DNA of 64,000 nt. Source: CAUZFZ01 sp963579025. Its GTDB lineage: Bacteria; Planctomycetota; Planctomycetia; Planctomycetales; Planctomycetaceae. The notes below the pieces were generated by a model. That model did no database searches and was not told where the DNA came from. It worked only from the letters and a program-made list of their open reading frames with translations. Where the stretch lies: positions 12,100 through 76,099 of the forward strand of contig CAUZFZ010000033.1 in assembly GCA_963579025.1 (NCBI GenBank). Reading direction: 5' to 3'. Positions 24,371-34,312 of the stretch are shown one piece after another. The position numbers and the translations under genes are program-made. Every line of letters begins with the position of its first letter. Positions within the stretch are counted from its first letter, which is position 1.

Positions 24371-26709
24371 GTTTCTTTCTCAGCAGTGTCTTCCTCGCAG
24401 CGCTGCCTCTGGCGGTGGCTCCGCTTCTGCTGCACTTCTTCGATCGTCGACGCAACGTCGTGATCGAATGGGGGGCGATGCAGTTTCTGCAGGAAGCCGC
24501 GACACGCAGAACCAGCGCGCGTCGGTTGCAGCAGTGGCTGCTCCTGCTCCTGCGCATACTGGCCATCGCGGCCCTGGTGACAGCACTCGCTCGCCCCCTG
24601 TTGCCCGGACAGTGGCTGGGAGCGACCGACCGCCGCGAGACCATTTTCGTTCTGGACAATTCTCTGTCGACATTGCGACAAGCCGGCGACGTGTCACTGT
24701 TCGATGACATGATTGCGCAGGCCGAGCAGGCGATCGAAGACCTTCCATCAGGGGACACCGTTCGGATCCTGATAGCCTCGCCCTATCCCGTGTGGATCAC
24801 ACCGGCGAGTGTTCGTGTTGACATTGGCTCGCGTCCCGACCTCAGAGATCAATTGCGAGCACTGCGACCAACACATGGCACAAGCGACCTGCTGGCGTCG
24901 CTGCTGAAAGTTGTGCAGTCGGATATTGAAGATGAAACACTGATGGAGCGCCGCATCATCCTGATGACCGACGGGCAGGGAGCGGACTGGAACACCAGTG
25001 ACGAAGCCGGCTGGCAACGGTTTCGTGACGTCCTTGCCGAAGTGCATGTGCCGACACGGGTCGACATTGTTAAGCCGGACGCCACCGTCGTTTCGACCAC
25101 TAACATTGCCGTAAATGGCATTCGGACCAGTCGCTCGGTCGTGGGAGTCAATCAGCGATTTACGGTCACTGCGCAGGTTCGGAATTTCTCACGTGATGAG
25201 TCGGCAGCCAGCAGCCTTGACTGGTCCGTCGGAGACGAATCTCGGGAGCAAAGTAACATTCCCGCTCTGGATGCCGGCGCAACTTACGACGCAATCTGGA
25301 ATCACTCATTTGATCGACCTGGTGTCTTCACTCTGTCGTGCCAGGTGGCAGCCGATGACGATCTGCAGCCAGACAATACGGCTACAGTCGTCGTAGAAGT
25401 TGTCGAGCGGATCCCCGTGCTGCTAGTGGAGGGATCGACCGGTTTCGCTGAAATTCAGCAGGACGCGTATCTCGTTCAGGCCGCACTCGGTCGCGTCGAT
25501 GGTCAGGATGATCAGAACTGGCGGGCCGTGTTCGAACCGCGAACGATTCCACCACGACGACTCGAGACCATCGAACTGGATCGGTTTCGCGTCGTAGTGA
25601 TTCCGAACCTGACGGACCTCAGCCAGGAAGCCGTTTCGCGACTGAGTGACTTTGTGTCTGGCGGCGGTGGATTGTGGCTTGCTCTTGGGCCACGTACCGA
25701 TGTTGATCGATTCAATCGATACATGTTCAACGACGGCGATGGACTGTCACCGGTCAGCCTCGACCGAATCGTCGATGAACGTCGCGGCCCGACAAACAGC
25801 ACAACGATCAACCCGTTTCTGAAGCGACATCCTGCAACAGCCGATCTGGCGGACGACGACAAGCTGGATACCGGTGACGTGAAGGTCACGCGGCGGATGC
25901 GATTCCACACATCGGCCGTAAGTGACGACGTTTCAATACTCCTCGATCTGACGAACGGCGAACCGCTGGTGGTCGAGAACTACTTCGGCGAAGGTCGTGT
26001 CATCGTGCAGGGAATTCCATTGCGGCTGCAATGGAGCGAGTTGGCGATGTCTCAGGCGTTCGTCGTGATGGTGCATGACTGGCTGAGTTATCTGAGCGAA
26101 CCCGGAGCCACCCGTCGAAATCTACAGCCTGGTGATCCGATCGCGGTCCATGTGGGAAAAACGCGACTCCGCGATGCGACGCTGACAACACCCGCTGGCG
26201 AAGACATCACACTCACCGGTGAACCCGTCGATGATGGAATCGAGTTCCGGACGAGTCGCACAATTCTTCCGGGCACATACACGCTTGAGTTCGGACTCTC
26301 TGGTGACGGTGTTCCGTTTCACGTTGCCCGGGATCCTGGCGAGTCAGATCTGTCGGCATTGACAGCGACAGACCGTCGGTTCCTGTCGGAAACGGCCGGA
26401 CTTGGCCGCGAATATACAGAAACTGAGACCGCTGGTTCGAATCAACGTGATCCTGTCTGGCCACTTCTATTAATGCTGCTAATTGTGATCATGGTCGCAG
26501 AACTCTTGTTGTCCGGGGTGATTGCCCGCAATCGGTTTGGCACTGATCCGATATCTGACACAACGGAGCAGTGGGCCGGGGCGGCGCCACTGTTCGGGAA
26601 TATTTCGGCGACGAACGAAAGTAGCTCGCCCGATCCACTCGACGAACCTCTGCGAACGAAAGAACAAGTGATCGAGAGTGGACAGCGACGGAGCGACCTC
26701 GTTTCGTGA
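24367..26709 (+). CDS. BatA-like membrane protein with VWA and amidotransferase-like regions
   Basis: Residues 1-80 form the BatA N-terminal domain with two hydrophobic segments (FFLSSVFLAALPLAVAPLLL and WLLLLLRILAIAALVTAL). A VWA-like domain follows with the MIDAS sequence VLDNSLST. The middle region contains beta-sandwich repeats and a glutamine-amidotransferase-like stretch (VPVLLVEGS, then VVVIPNLTDLSQEAVSRLSD). One C-terminal transmembrane helix lies at about 695-715. The 780 residues exceed ordinary BatA proteins. ATGA overlap with the DUF58 gene indicates coupling. It probably sits in the membrane and presents the VWA domain to the MoxR/DUF58 pair; that role is inferred from Bat operons. 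Confidence 0.8.
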   Translation: MSFFLSSVFLAALPLAVAPLLLHFFDRRRNVVIEWGAMQFLQEAATRRTSARRLQQWLLLLLRILAIAALVTALARPLLPGQWLGATDRRETIFVLDNSLSTLRQAGDVSLFDDMIAQAEQAIEDLPSGDTVRILIASPYPVWITPASVRVDIGSRPDLRDQLRALRPTHGTSDLLASLLKVVQSDIEDETLMERRIILMTDGQGADWNTSDEAGWQRFRDVLAEVHVPTRVDIVKPDATVVSTTNIAVNGIRTSRSVVGVNQRFTVTAQVRNFSRDESAASSLDWSVGDESREQSNIPALDAGATYDAIWNHSFDRPGVFTLSCQVAADDDLQPDNTATVVVEVVERIPVLLVEGSTGFAEIQQDAYLVQAALGRVDGQDDQNWRAVFEPRTIPPRRLETIELDRFRVVVIPNLTDLSQEAVSRLSDFVSGGGGLWLALGPRTDVDRFNRYMFNDGDGLSPVSLDRIVDERRGPTNSTTINPFLKRHPATADLADDDKLDTGDVKVTRRMRFHTSAVSDDVSILLDLTNGEPLVVENYFGEGRVIVQGIPLRLQWSELAMSQAFVVMVHDWLSYLSEPGATRRNLQPGDPIAVHVGKTRLRDATLTTPAGEDITLTGEPVDDGIEFRTSRTILPGTYTLEFGLSGDGVPFHVARDPGESDLSALTATDRRFLSETAGLGREYTETETAGSNQRDPVWPLLLMLLIVIMVAELLLSGVIARNRFGTDPISDTTEQWAGAAPLFGNISATNESSSPDPLDEPLRTKEQVIESGQRRSDLVS

Positions 26710-26753
26710 GCGTCTATGAAAAGTAGTGATCCTGACAGAGACATTGATTTCGA

Positions 26754-29621
26754 ATGATGCCTGCTACGACCACAACCAGTACCGAACACCTTGCTCTGGA
26801 CGGCCCGATTCCTGTCGCGGTCGCCGTGCTGGTCGTGTGCGCGTTGTTGTGGTTGTTCGCATGGTCGCTGCGACGCGAACGTGACATTGTTGGTAAGCGA
26901 AATGTGATGCTGTTCTGGCTCCTGCGGGCGGCGGCACTTGGTATCGCCGTTTGGATGCTACTGGGACCATCATCAATACACTTCGAGCAATCCACGACCC
27001 GGCAGACTGTGGCGATCGCTGTTGATGTCAGTCGCAGCATGCAGACAGTTGATCCGGTCGGGACGGCAGACGATCTCCGCTGGTCCATGACGTCAGAGTC
27101 TGCGAAGATTCTACCGACGGTGGCCGCGGACCGTTCTGAAGCCGCAGCCAGAATGGCGGAGTACCGTCTGCATCTGGCGACGACTGCACTGCAGAATCAG
27201 CAGCCCGAACGAATGGCTCTGGAATCCGCCGCGCGTGCCCACGACGCAGTTATGCAGACACGGGAGGGCATTCGGGAACTGGCCTCGCGTTTGCGGCAGT
27301 CACGGTCGCAACCGGTCACGGAAGAGGACAACCAGCTAAGCGATCAGGTTGCTGGTATTCGGCAGATGCTGGATGGCACGGAGTTTGAGAGACTCAGCAG
27401 GTTGGCGACTGATTACCGCGATGGACGAGACGCGTTTGCCACGGGATGGCGCGAAAGTCTGGCAGACCTTGAGCATCAGTTGATTGGGATTCGCCGACGG
27501 CTCAGCACGCTGGCACAGCGAGTTGCGGCACGTGACCGTGCTGCGTTTCAGTTGACTGCAACGGCAGCGAAGCAGCAGGAAACAGCGACTCGTCTCTCTC
27601 GGGCCGCCATGTTCGTCGATACCGTGCAAAGCGACGTTCTGGCTCCGTTGAGTGAGAGCATCGATGTGCGGTATTACACTTTCGAGAGTTCGCTGAATCC
27701 GGTTGAAGGACACGAGATTCCATCAACGGCCCTGAATAAGTATCTCACCGACGGGGACAAGATCGTGTCGCCTCAGATGCTGGTGACTGACATTGCAGCG
27801 ACGCTGGAGCAACTCCGACTGGACTCACAGGAACAACCGCTGGCCGCGATCTTTCTGGTGACCGATGTCGGGCATAACAACCCGGCCGGACGCGACCCGC
27901 GCGAGGCTGCTGCTGAACTGGCCGGTGTGCCGGTTTATGTTGTGCCGATCGGTAACCCGCTGCATGTCCGCGATGTGGATGTGAAATCGGTCTTCGCTCC
28001 GAATGTCGTTATGAAGGATGACGACGTGGTGATCGAAGCCACTCTGCAGGCCTACGACTGCGAGGGCGAGTCGTGTCGCGTCGAGTTGTTGCGGGATGGT
28101 GTTGTTGTGCAGCATCGTGACGTCCCGATCGAGTCTGCTTTCGCAACGCGACGGGTGCGGTTCGACACGCGCATTGACGAAGTCGGAACGCAGCGGTTTC
28201 AGGTGCGTGTTGCTCCGCTCAAGGACGAACTCAGCGAAGACAACAACTTTGAACAATTCGAAGTGAACGTCACAAGAAACCAGATCGAGATCCTGCTGGC
28301 CGATGAGATGTCCCGCTGGGAATTTCGTTATCTGGCCCAACTGTTCCGGCGGGACGCGACCGTAGAGTGTGACGAACTGTTGTTTCGTCCTCGGTTGATC
28401 GCAACCGGCCATCGGAAGGAGTCGCAGGCATTCCCGACGACCACATCCGACTGGAACCAGTACGACGTGGTGCTGCTAGGTGACGTGGCAACGGAGCATC
28501 TTCCAGTGAAGTCTCAGGAAGCGCTGGTCGACTTTTTGCGCGAGCGTGGCGGCACTTTGGTCGTGATGGCCGGTGAGGAATCCATGCCGGGCGCGTATTC
28601 GAATCAACCACTGGAAGAAATTCTGCCGGTGACGAAGGCAAACAATCTCGACGCAGCCGAAGGATTTGACGGCTACGCGTTTCAAGTGACGAACGACGGC
28701 TGGAAGCATCACGCTTTGATGATTGCCGACACAGAAGCATCGACGAAGACTGCTTGGGAATTCATTAATCACAATTCACCGATGCGATGGCTGTCTGAGT
28801 ATCGTCTTGCACGTCCGGCGGCTCGGACACTGATTTCTGCTGTTCCGATCGCACGGGTTGGCGGAGCTCCGGACCCGTCACGCAGTGCACTGCTGTGCTG
28901 GCAGTCGGTTGGTCGCGGGCGCATCGTGTATGTAGCCAGTCCTGAGACCTATCGTCTGCGCTACATGCGCGGCGATCGACTGCACTACCGGTTCTGGGGC
29001 CAGTTGCTGCGGTGGGCTGTGGCGACCGATCTGGCCGCCGGTTCCGAAATGGTCAGCGTGCGGACGGACAGGTCCGACTATCGCACGGATGACAATGTTG
29101 AGGTCGTTGTTCGCCTGAACAACGACAAAGGCAAAGCGGTCCCGGATGCAAACATCGAAGCCGTCGCGATTCGAACGGATGACGTGCGGGTAACGATCCC
29201 TCTTGCACCGGACGCGTCGATGCCGGGCCGTTACCTCGGGCGATTCGACCGTCTGGAAACGGGTGTTTACCGAGTGGAACCAACGGGAGAAGACGTTGAA
29301 GCGCTGCTTCAGCCTGGTGAAGACGGGAGTAGCGTACACTCGGCAGCCACCGCCAGTTTTACTGTGCGTTCCAATCTGAATCGCGAACTGCTGGACACGC
29401 GCTGTGACCGCGCTCTCGCCCAGCAGATTGCTGATGCCACCGGTGGGCAGGTGCTGCCACCGACCGCGATCGGTGAAGTTCTGAAACTGACCGATCTGGA
29501 ACCGATTGTGACTGAGACCACCGAGTCTCTTCCGTTATGGGTACAGTGGAAGTTTCTGTGGATTGTGTTCGGCTGTCTGTTCAGCGAGTGGGTTATCCGG
29601 AAACGGATGGGACTCTCGTAA
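26754..29621 (+). CDS. Large VWA membrane protein (Bat-like)
   Basis: The 955-residue protein starts with two transmembrane segments (about 18-40 and 50-72) and a VWA MIDAS motif AIAVDVSRSMQTVD. A helical insert of about 200 residues separates the MIDAS from the rest of the VWA fold (AAIFLVTDVGHNNP). A CARDB-like beta domain and an amidotransferase-like region (YDVVLLGDVATEHLP) follow. The last 25 residues form a transmembrane helix with a basic end (WIVFGCLFSEWVIRKR). It resembles its upstream neighbour in overall plan, which suggests the two arose by duplication. The start codon could be either of two adjacent ATGs. Confidence 0.8.
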   Translation: MMPATTTTSTEHLALDGPIPVAVAVLVVCALLWLFAWSLRRERDIVGKRNVMLFWLLRAAALGIAVWMLLGPSSIHFEQSTTRQTVAIAVDVSRSMQTVDPVGTADDLRWSMTSESAKILPTVAADRSEAAARMAEYRLHLATTALQNQQPERMALESAARAHDAVMQTREGIRELASRLRQSRSQPVTEEDNQLSDQVAGIRQMLDGTEFERLSRLATDYRDGRDAFATGWRESLADLEHQLIGIRRRLSTLAQRVAARDRAAFQLTATAAKQQETATRLSRAAMFVDTVQSDVLAPLSESIDVRYYTFESSLNPVEGHEIPSTALNKYLTDGDKIVSPQMLVTDIAATLEQLRLDSQEQPLAAIFLVTDVGHNNPAGRDPREAAAELAGVPVYVVPIGNPLHVRDVDVKSVFAPNVVMKDDDVVIEATLQAYDCEGESCRVELLRDGVVVQHRDVPIESAFATRRVRFDTRIDEVGTQRFQVRVAPLKDELSEDNNFEQFEVNVTRNQIEILLADEMSRWEFRYLAQLFRRDATVECDELLFRPRLIATGHRKESQAFPTTTSDWNQYDVVLLGDVATEHLPVKSQEALVDFLRERGGTLVVMAGEESMPGAYSNQPLEEILPVTKANNLDAAEGFDGYAFQVTNDGWKHHALMIADTEASTKTAWEFINHNSPMRWLSEYRLARPAARTLISAVPIARVGGAPDPSRSALLCWQSVGRGRIVYVASPETYRLRYMRGDRLHYRFWGQLLRWAVATDLAAGSEMVSVRTDRSDYRTDDNVEVVVRLNNDKGKAVPDANIEAVAIRTDDVRVTIPLAPDASMPGRYLGRFDRLETGVYRVEPTGEDVEALLQPGEDGSSVHSAATASFTVRSNLNRELLDTRCDRALAQQIADATGGQVLPPTAIGEVLKLTDLEPIVTETTESLPLWVQWKFLWIVFGCLFSEWVIRKRMGLS

Positions 29622-29650
29622 GTCATCAGAAGCTGCTGAGGGATTGAATC

Positions 29651-32600
29651 ATGTCAGGTGTTATCGAAACGCGAGCTTATCCGGCTGTGATGGATCACAA
29701 GTTGCGGCGGATCCGCACGCGTCAGGCGATGCTGGCCTTGACCCGCGCAGGGTTGCTCGGCGCGTTCGCATTGGTGGCCGCAATGACGGCCGCAATGACC
29801 ATCGACTGGTGCTTTACGCTATTCGACACTGGCATCCGTATGACGCTGACAGTGAGCGCTGTGTCGATCGCGGTGGTGACACTGGTCGTGAACGGGCTCG
29901 GTCCGCTGGTCGCATCACTCGGTCTGAAGCAAGCTGCCGGTGAAGCCGATCGGGAGTTGCCTCAACTGGAGGAGCGGTGGACGACAATTGCCAGTTTCGC
30001 CGAATCGAACCATCAACCGCTGGACGCGACTGGTCGGGCGATGCTGCAGCAGGTGACGAGCGAAGCTGTGGCGATGGGCACGCTGGTCGAGCCCCGACGT
30101 GTTGCTCACTCAGATGGGCTGCGAAAGGCGTTGCTGATGCTGGCAGTCTGCTCAATCGTGCTGGCCGGGCTGCTGGGCATCAACTGGCCACAGAACCGAG
30201 TTCTGCTGCAGCGGTTCTGGTCACCAGTGTCCGAGATCTCGGCGACGGAACTGAAGAGTGTGACGGGTGATCTGATCGTCCCGCGCGGGCAGGCCGCCGA
30301 AATCACCGTTGCCCAGTCGGGACTGACGCGTGATCTGGCTCTGCTGACGCTGACGACCGAGACAGGCATCAACGAGACAATTGAGCTTGAGCGTCAGCCG
30401 GAAAGTCCTTCGACGTTTGCTTATCGAGTCGCCGCGGTCGAGCACTCATTCAAGTACCGCCTGCGGGCCGGCGACGGTCAGACGCAGTGGAATTCAGTGA
30501 CGGTCGTTGATCGCCCGGCTCTGGCTGAAGTTCGATTGACGTTGACGGCGCCCGCGTACGTCGGTCGGCCCAAGTATGAAAAGTCGTATCTGCCCGAACG
30601 CGTTCGGGCGATTGAAGGAAGTCGGTTGACTCTGGAAATGCGTCCCGAGTTCCCACTCGAACGTCTTGAGCTGCGGCTGACCACGGAGCAGGAGACGGAT
30701 GACTCGGACGAGGCGGAAACCGCTGTCGAGACACTGATTGTCGTCGCCGGAGATGACGGCTGGTATCGATTCGAGACGATTCTCGAAGTGGACTTCTCGC
30801 TAAGCCCTGTCCTTTTCGGTCCACACGATCTCACGAACGAAGACCGTGCCGAGTGCAACATTCGCGTCATTGCGGACAAGGCTCCGGTCGCGCATGTGAT
30901 CAGCCCGACGGATGAGATGTCAGTCAATGCCGACGATGTGATCGACATCAAGTTTGAAGCGCACGACGACCACGGTATCGCGATGGCTGAACTGATTGTC
31001 TACGACGACTCAAACACAAAAGAGGGCGAGTTGCCGGAGGTTCTGAGCATCACGCAGATCCCCTTGGGGGATCAGGAACAGCAGAAGCATGTGATGGCGG
31101 CCGCTCAACTTGACCTGAGCAAGTTCAATTTCATTGACGGTGCCAACATCAGCTATGCCATACGAGTAACCGACAACCGGACCGGTCAGGGCGAGGCTCC
31201 CAAAAACGTCGATGGAAGCACGACTGCGGAGCCAGGCGAAGCACACGACAACAACGATGGGCAAACTGCCGATGCAGGTCCGTCGGGCTTAGCGGAGTCG
31301 GAAACAGATTCGTCGAAACCAGCAGTTGCCCTGAAGGCGAAAGGTCCGAACAGTGACGACGCTGGTGCAAGCGAAGCGGAGGCCGATCCGTCGGGGACAG
31401 GCACTGCAACAACAGTCACTGAAACTGATCCCAGATCAGATGCGGGCGAATCCAAAGAGGGCGGACCTGCTGCGGAAGTTAATTCGGGGACTGACGAATC
31501 CACTAACGAACCTGGCAGCGCTCCAGCCACGAGTAACGATGCGCAATCCGACGACGCGAATGGGACAACGAAACCCGCCAGGGATCAGCCTGATTCTGAC
31601 GCAGGCAAGCCAGGACCCAACGCACCCGCCGAAACGCCGACCGAAGGTGGTAACGAATCTGACGACACCGCGACCGCAGCGGCAGCGCCTGGCGAGACGA
31701 ATGAGCAGCCCGGCAACGGCGAGGCAACGAAGAGCGAGACGGAGTCTGATGACGGAGATGACAAGGCGACTGGAACGGATGCCCCAACGCCGGACGCATC
31801 CAGCCCGGAAGGTGCGGATTCCGATCAGACAACGGCAGCGTCCGTCCCAGACGAACCTGAAGATTCGAGTGACGATGCCGACCGACCAGAAGGCTCATCG
31901 CCAACGAGTGCCACGGCCCGAGACTCGGAGGATGATCCCCAAAGTAAGCCGGACGAAGACGTATCGCCAACTCCCAGGTCCGGTACGAGCCGGCAAGTCG
32001 CCATGAGCGGCCAGAACACGGTGAGTAATCGACTGCGTCTTAAAGTCATTGGTCGTTCTGCTCCCGACGGTTCTTCCGACGGCGGTAACAACGGAAACAA
32101 AGACCAGAAAGACACTGCCCAGTGGCTGGAGCAGATGGATGGTGAACTGGAAGCCGCTGAGGTCGTGTTGCAGACGATCGACACGGAGTTGAGTGAGTCC
32201 GCGGCCACGGAAAAGCACGTTGAGCAAGTTGTCGGAGTCGACTCACGGTTGTCGAACGTCGAGCAGATTATTGGCAACGTTCGCAAGGCGACTATCGAGA
32301 CGCAGTTAGCCTTTGCCGGCTTGCAACTGGTACAGATCGGGCGTTCGTATGTCACGCCAGCACGTGACCGCGTCTTCGTGCTGATCCGTCAACCGGATGC
32401 AGATTTTCGGGGGAATGTGTCCGAGGCTCTGCAGCGTGTGACCCGAGCGCGTGAGCTGCTTGGCGCTCTCATGAAACGGGTCGAGAAAATCAAGCGCGAG
32501 AAGAAACTGGCGGACGACCTGAAGAAAGCCGAGAAGATTTACGAGGTTTATGTCAAGAACGTGCAGCGTCTAATGCGGGAGGCACGTCAGAACAAGGCCG

Positions 32601-34312
32601 GTAATTCGCTTAAGCGTAAAATGGAGGTCATCGAGGTCGATCAGGCATACCTGGATCGATTGCGTGAAGTGCTCGAAATGCGGGCGGACATGATGGCCGA
32701 ATTTGGTCGCATCCTGGCCGATGATCCAAGGCTGCTGGTCAAGTACATGGACGTCATCCGTCGTCGGCAAACGTCTTTGCGGGATGGACTGAGAGAATTA
32801 CACGAACAGCAGGCTGATTTGACTGAAGAGCTGGTCGGTTGGCGGCAGGTCGCCGCGGATCGGCGTGATGATGTCTGGCTGCTGGCTGCGGAACTCCGTC
32901 TTTACGCAGCTGCTCCAATCGCGCGTGAAGCATCGCAATTGGAGGAGCGAACACAGGCTCAATTGCCGTTGAGCCTCGACAAAACCTTCGGCACGCCGAA
33001 AAGAATCATTGAACATGCAAAGCAGATCGCCGTGCGGGCCCGGTCGATCGCGTCCAAAGCACGACGACGCATCCGTCGCCCGTTCGATGACAATTCCGAC
33101 CTGATGTCCGACTTGGGCACGCTCGCGTATCACATCGCCGAATACGACGTAGCTCTCGAAGAACTTGACTTCGAAGTAGACGACGAAGAGTCTGACGAGT
33201 TCGTGCTCAATCGCCTGGCAGAGAACCGGTCCGTGGCCGAGCAGGTTGTCGCCTGGGCGGAATCTGCCCAGGGGCTTCAGTCCCGGAAGTTCCATACTCT
33301 GGCCCGGGTTGATCAGGAAGGTCTTGCCCAGCGGACGGAACTGCTGCGCGTGCAGATGACGAACATCGAAGATCAACTTGATGAGCAGTTCCAGGATGAC
33401 GTCCCGGCTGCCATTCTGGCGATTGCCAACGAGCTGCAGCTGATCATGGAAGACATCACGTTCAACCAGATGGCGGCAACGTATGCATTGACCCGTGAGG
33501 ACCTCGAAGCGGGTGAAGCTCAGGAGCTCATGGCGGTTGACGGCTTTGCTCAGGCCGAAGAGCTGTTCGACAAGATGCGGCGAATGGTCATCGAGGAACT
33601 TGATCAGATTGATCCGGATGATCCGGAAATCGATCAGCTTGAAGATCCCACGTTGGATCAGTTCCTGCAGCGGCTGGAACGTGAACCGAATCTCAACGCG
33701 TTGCTGGGAATTCCGAATCGACCGCGCAACCTGCGAATCATGACCGACTGGATGGTGTGGAACCAAAAGGGTCAGGACGGTGGCGGGGAGCCCATTGAGG
33801 AGTCCGTCAACCAGGCCATGAAGAGAGCCGAGAATGAAAAGCAGCGGGCCAAAGGTGACCTGGAGATGGCCAAAGAAGATCGTGACCCGACAGAAGAGGA
33901 GTGGGAGAAAGTTGCGAACGCTCAGGAGGCTCAGGAGAAGCTGGACGAGAAGATCGCAGAACTGAAGAAGAAGGCCGAGGCACCCGATACGGACGAAGCC
34001 GAGGCCGAGGAATTGCGTCGGATGGGAAAGCAACTCGAGCAATTGCGTGACGAACTCGGGAATCGCGAGATCGACAACAAGGAATGGCGTGAACTGGCGA
34101 AATCGGACCAGATGAAAGCCGTCATGCGGGCGATGGCCAGCGGCGAGTCTCTGCCGGACACACAGTGGAATACGTTGATGTCGTCGCTCGACAAGGGGCT
34201 CTGGCAGGTGAAGCGCCGAACGTTGCCCGAGGATCACCGCGCCGCGATCGAACAGTACCAGGAGCAGATTCGACGACTGATCAATCTGGGGGCGGCGGAC
34301 GATGATGAGTAA
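29651..34312 (+). CDS. 1553-residue membrane coiled-coil protein with acidic low-complexity linker (DUF4175-like)
   Basis: Three hydrophobic segments lie near 30-50, 58-85 and 155-175, as in planctomycete DUF4175-like proteins. A beta-rich extracytoplasmic part follows to about 515. Residues about 516-780 are an extreme low-complexity linker made mostly of Asp, Glu, Ser, Thr, Pro, Ala, Gly and Asn. The rest is almost entirely helical and charged, with long coiled coils (IKREKKLADDLKKAEKIYE; EKLDEKIAELKKKAE). GAGGGA lies eight bases before the ATG. The gene is always found, in my experience of planctomycetes, next to MoxR/DUF58/VWA genes. It could be the structural scaffold of that complex. 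The last codons overlap the next gene by 11 bases. Confidence 0.75.
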   Translation: MSGVIETRAYPAVMDHKLRRIRTRQAMLALTRAGLLGAFALVAAMTAAMTIDWCFTLFDTGIRMTLTVSAVSIAVVTLVVNGLGPLVASLGLKQAAGEADRELPQLEERWTTIASFAESNHQPLDATGRAMLQQVTSEAVAMGTLVEPRRVAHSDGLRKALLMLAVCSIVLAGLLGINWPQNRVLLQRFWSPVSEISATELKSVTGDLIVPRGQAAEITVAQSGLTRDLALLTLTTETGINETIELERQPESPSTFAYRVAAVEHSFKYRLRAGDGQTQWNSVTVVDRPALAEVRLTLTAPAYVGRPKYEKSYLPERVRAIEGSRLTLEMRPEFPLERLELRLTTEQETDDSDEAETAVETLIVVAGDDGWYRFETILEVDFSLSPVLFGPHDLTNEDRAECNIRVIADKAPVAHVISPTDEMSVNADDVIDIKFEAHDDHGIAMAELIVYDDSNTKEGELPEVLSITQIPLGDQEQQKHVMAAAQLDLSKFNFIDGANISYAIRVTDNRTGQGEAPKNVDGSTTAEPGEAHDNNDGQTADAGPSGLAESETDSSKPAVALKAKGPNSDDAGASEAEADPSGTGTATTVTETDPRSDAGESKEGGPAAEVNSGTDESTNEPGSAPATSNDAQSDDANGTTKPARDQPDSDAGKPGPNAPAETPTEGGNESDDTATAAAAPGETNEQPGNGEATKSETESDDGDDKATGTDAPTPDASSPEGADSDQTTAASVPDEPEDSSDDADRPEGSSPTSATARDSEDDPQSKPDEDVSPTPRSGTSRQVAMSGQNTVSNRLRLKVIGRSAPDGSSDGGNNGNKDQKDTAQWLEQMDGELEAAEVVLQTIDTELSESAATEKHVEQVVGVDSRLSNVEQIIGNVRKATIETQLAFAGLQLVQIGRSYVTPARDRVFVLIRQPDADFRGNVSEALQRVTRARELLGALMKRVEKIKREKKLADDLKKAEKIYEVYVKNVQRLMREARQNKAGNSLKRKMEVIEVDQAYLDRLREVLEMRADMMAEFGRILADDPRLLVKYMDVIRRRQTSLRDGLRELHEQQADLTEELVGWRQVAADRRDDVWLLAAELRLYAAAPIAREASQLEERTQAQLPLSLDKTFGTPKRIIEHAKQIAVRARSIASKARRRIRRPFDDNSDLMSDLGTLAYHIAEYDVALEELDFEVDDEESDEFVLNRLAENRSVAEQVVAWAESAQGLQSRKFHTLARVDQEGLAQRTELLRVQMTNIEDQLDEQFQDDVPAAILAIANELQLIMEDITFNQMAATYALTREDLEAGEAQELMAVDGFAQAEELFDKMRRMVIEELDQIDPDDPEIDQLEDPTLDQFLQRLEREPNLNALLGIPNRPRNLRIMTDWMVWNQKGQDGGGEPIEESVNQAMKRAENEKQRAKGDLEMAKEDRDPTEEEWEKVANAQEAQEKLDEKIAELKKKAEAPDTDEAEAEELRRMGKQLEQLRDELGNREIDNKEWRELAKSDQMKAVMRAMASGESLPDTQWNTLMSSLDKGLWQVKRRTLPEDHRAAIEQYQEQIRRLINLGAADDDE

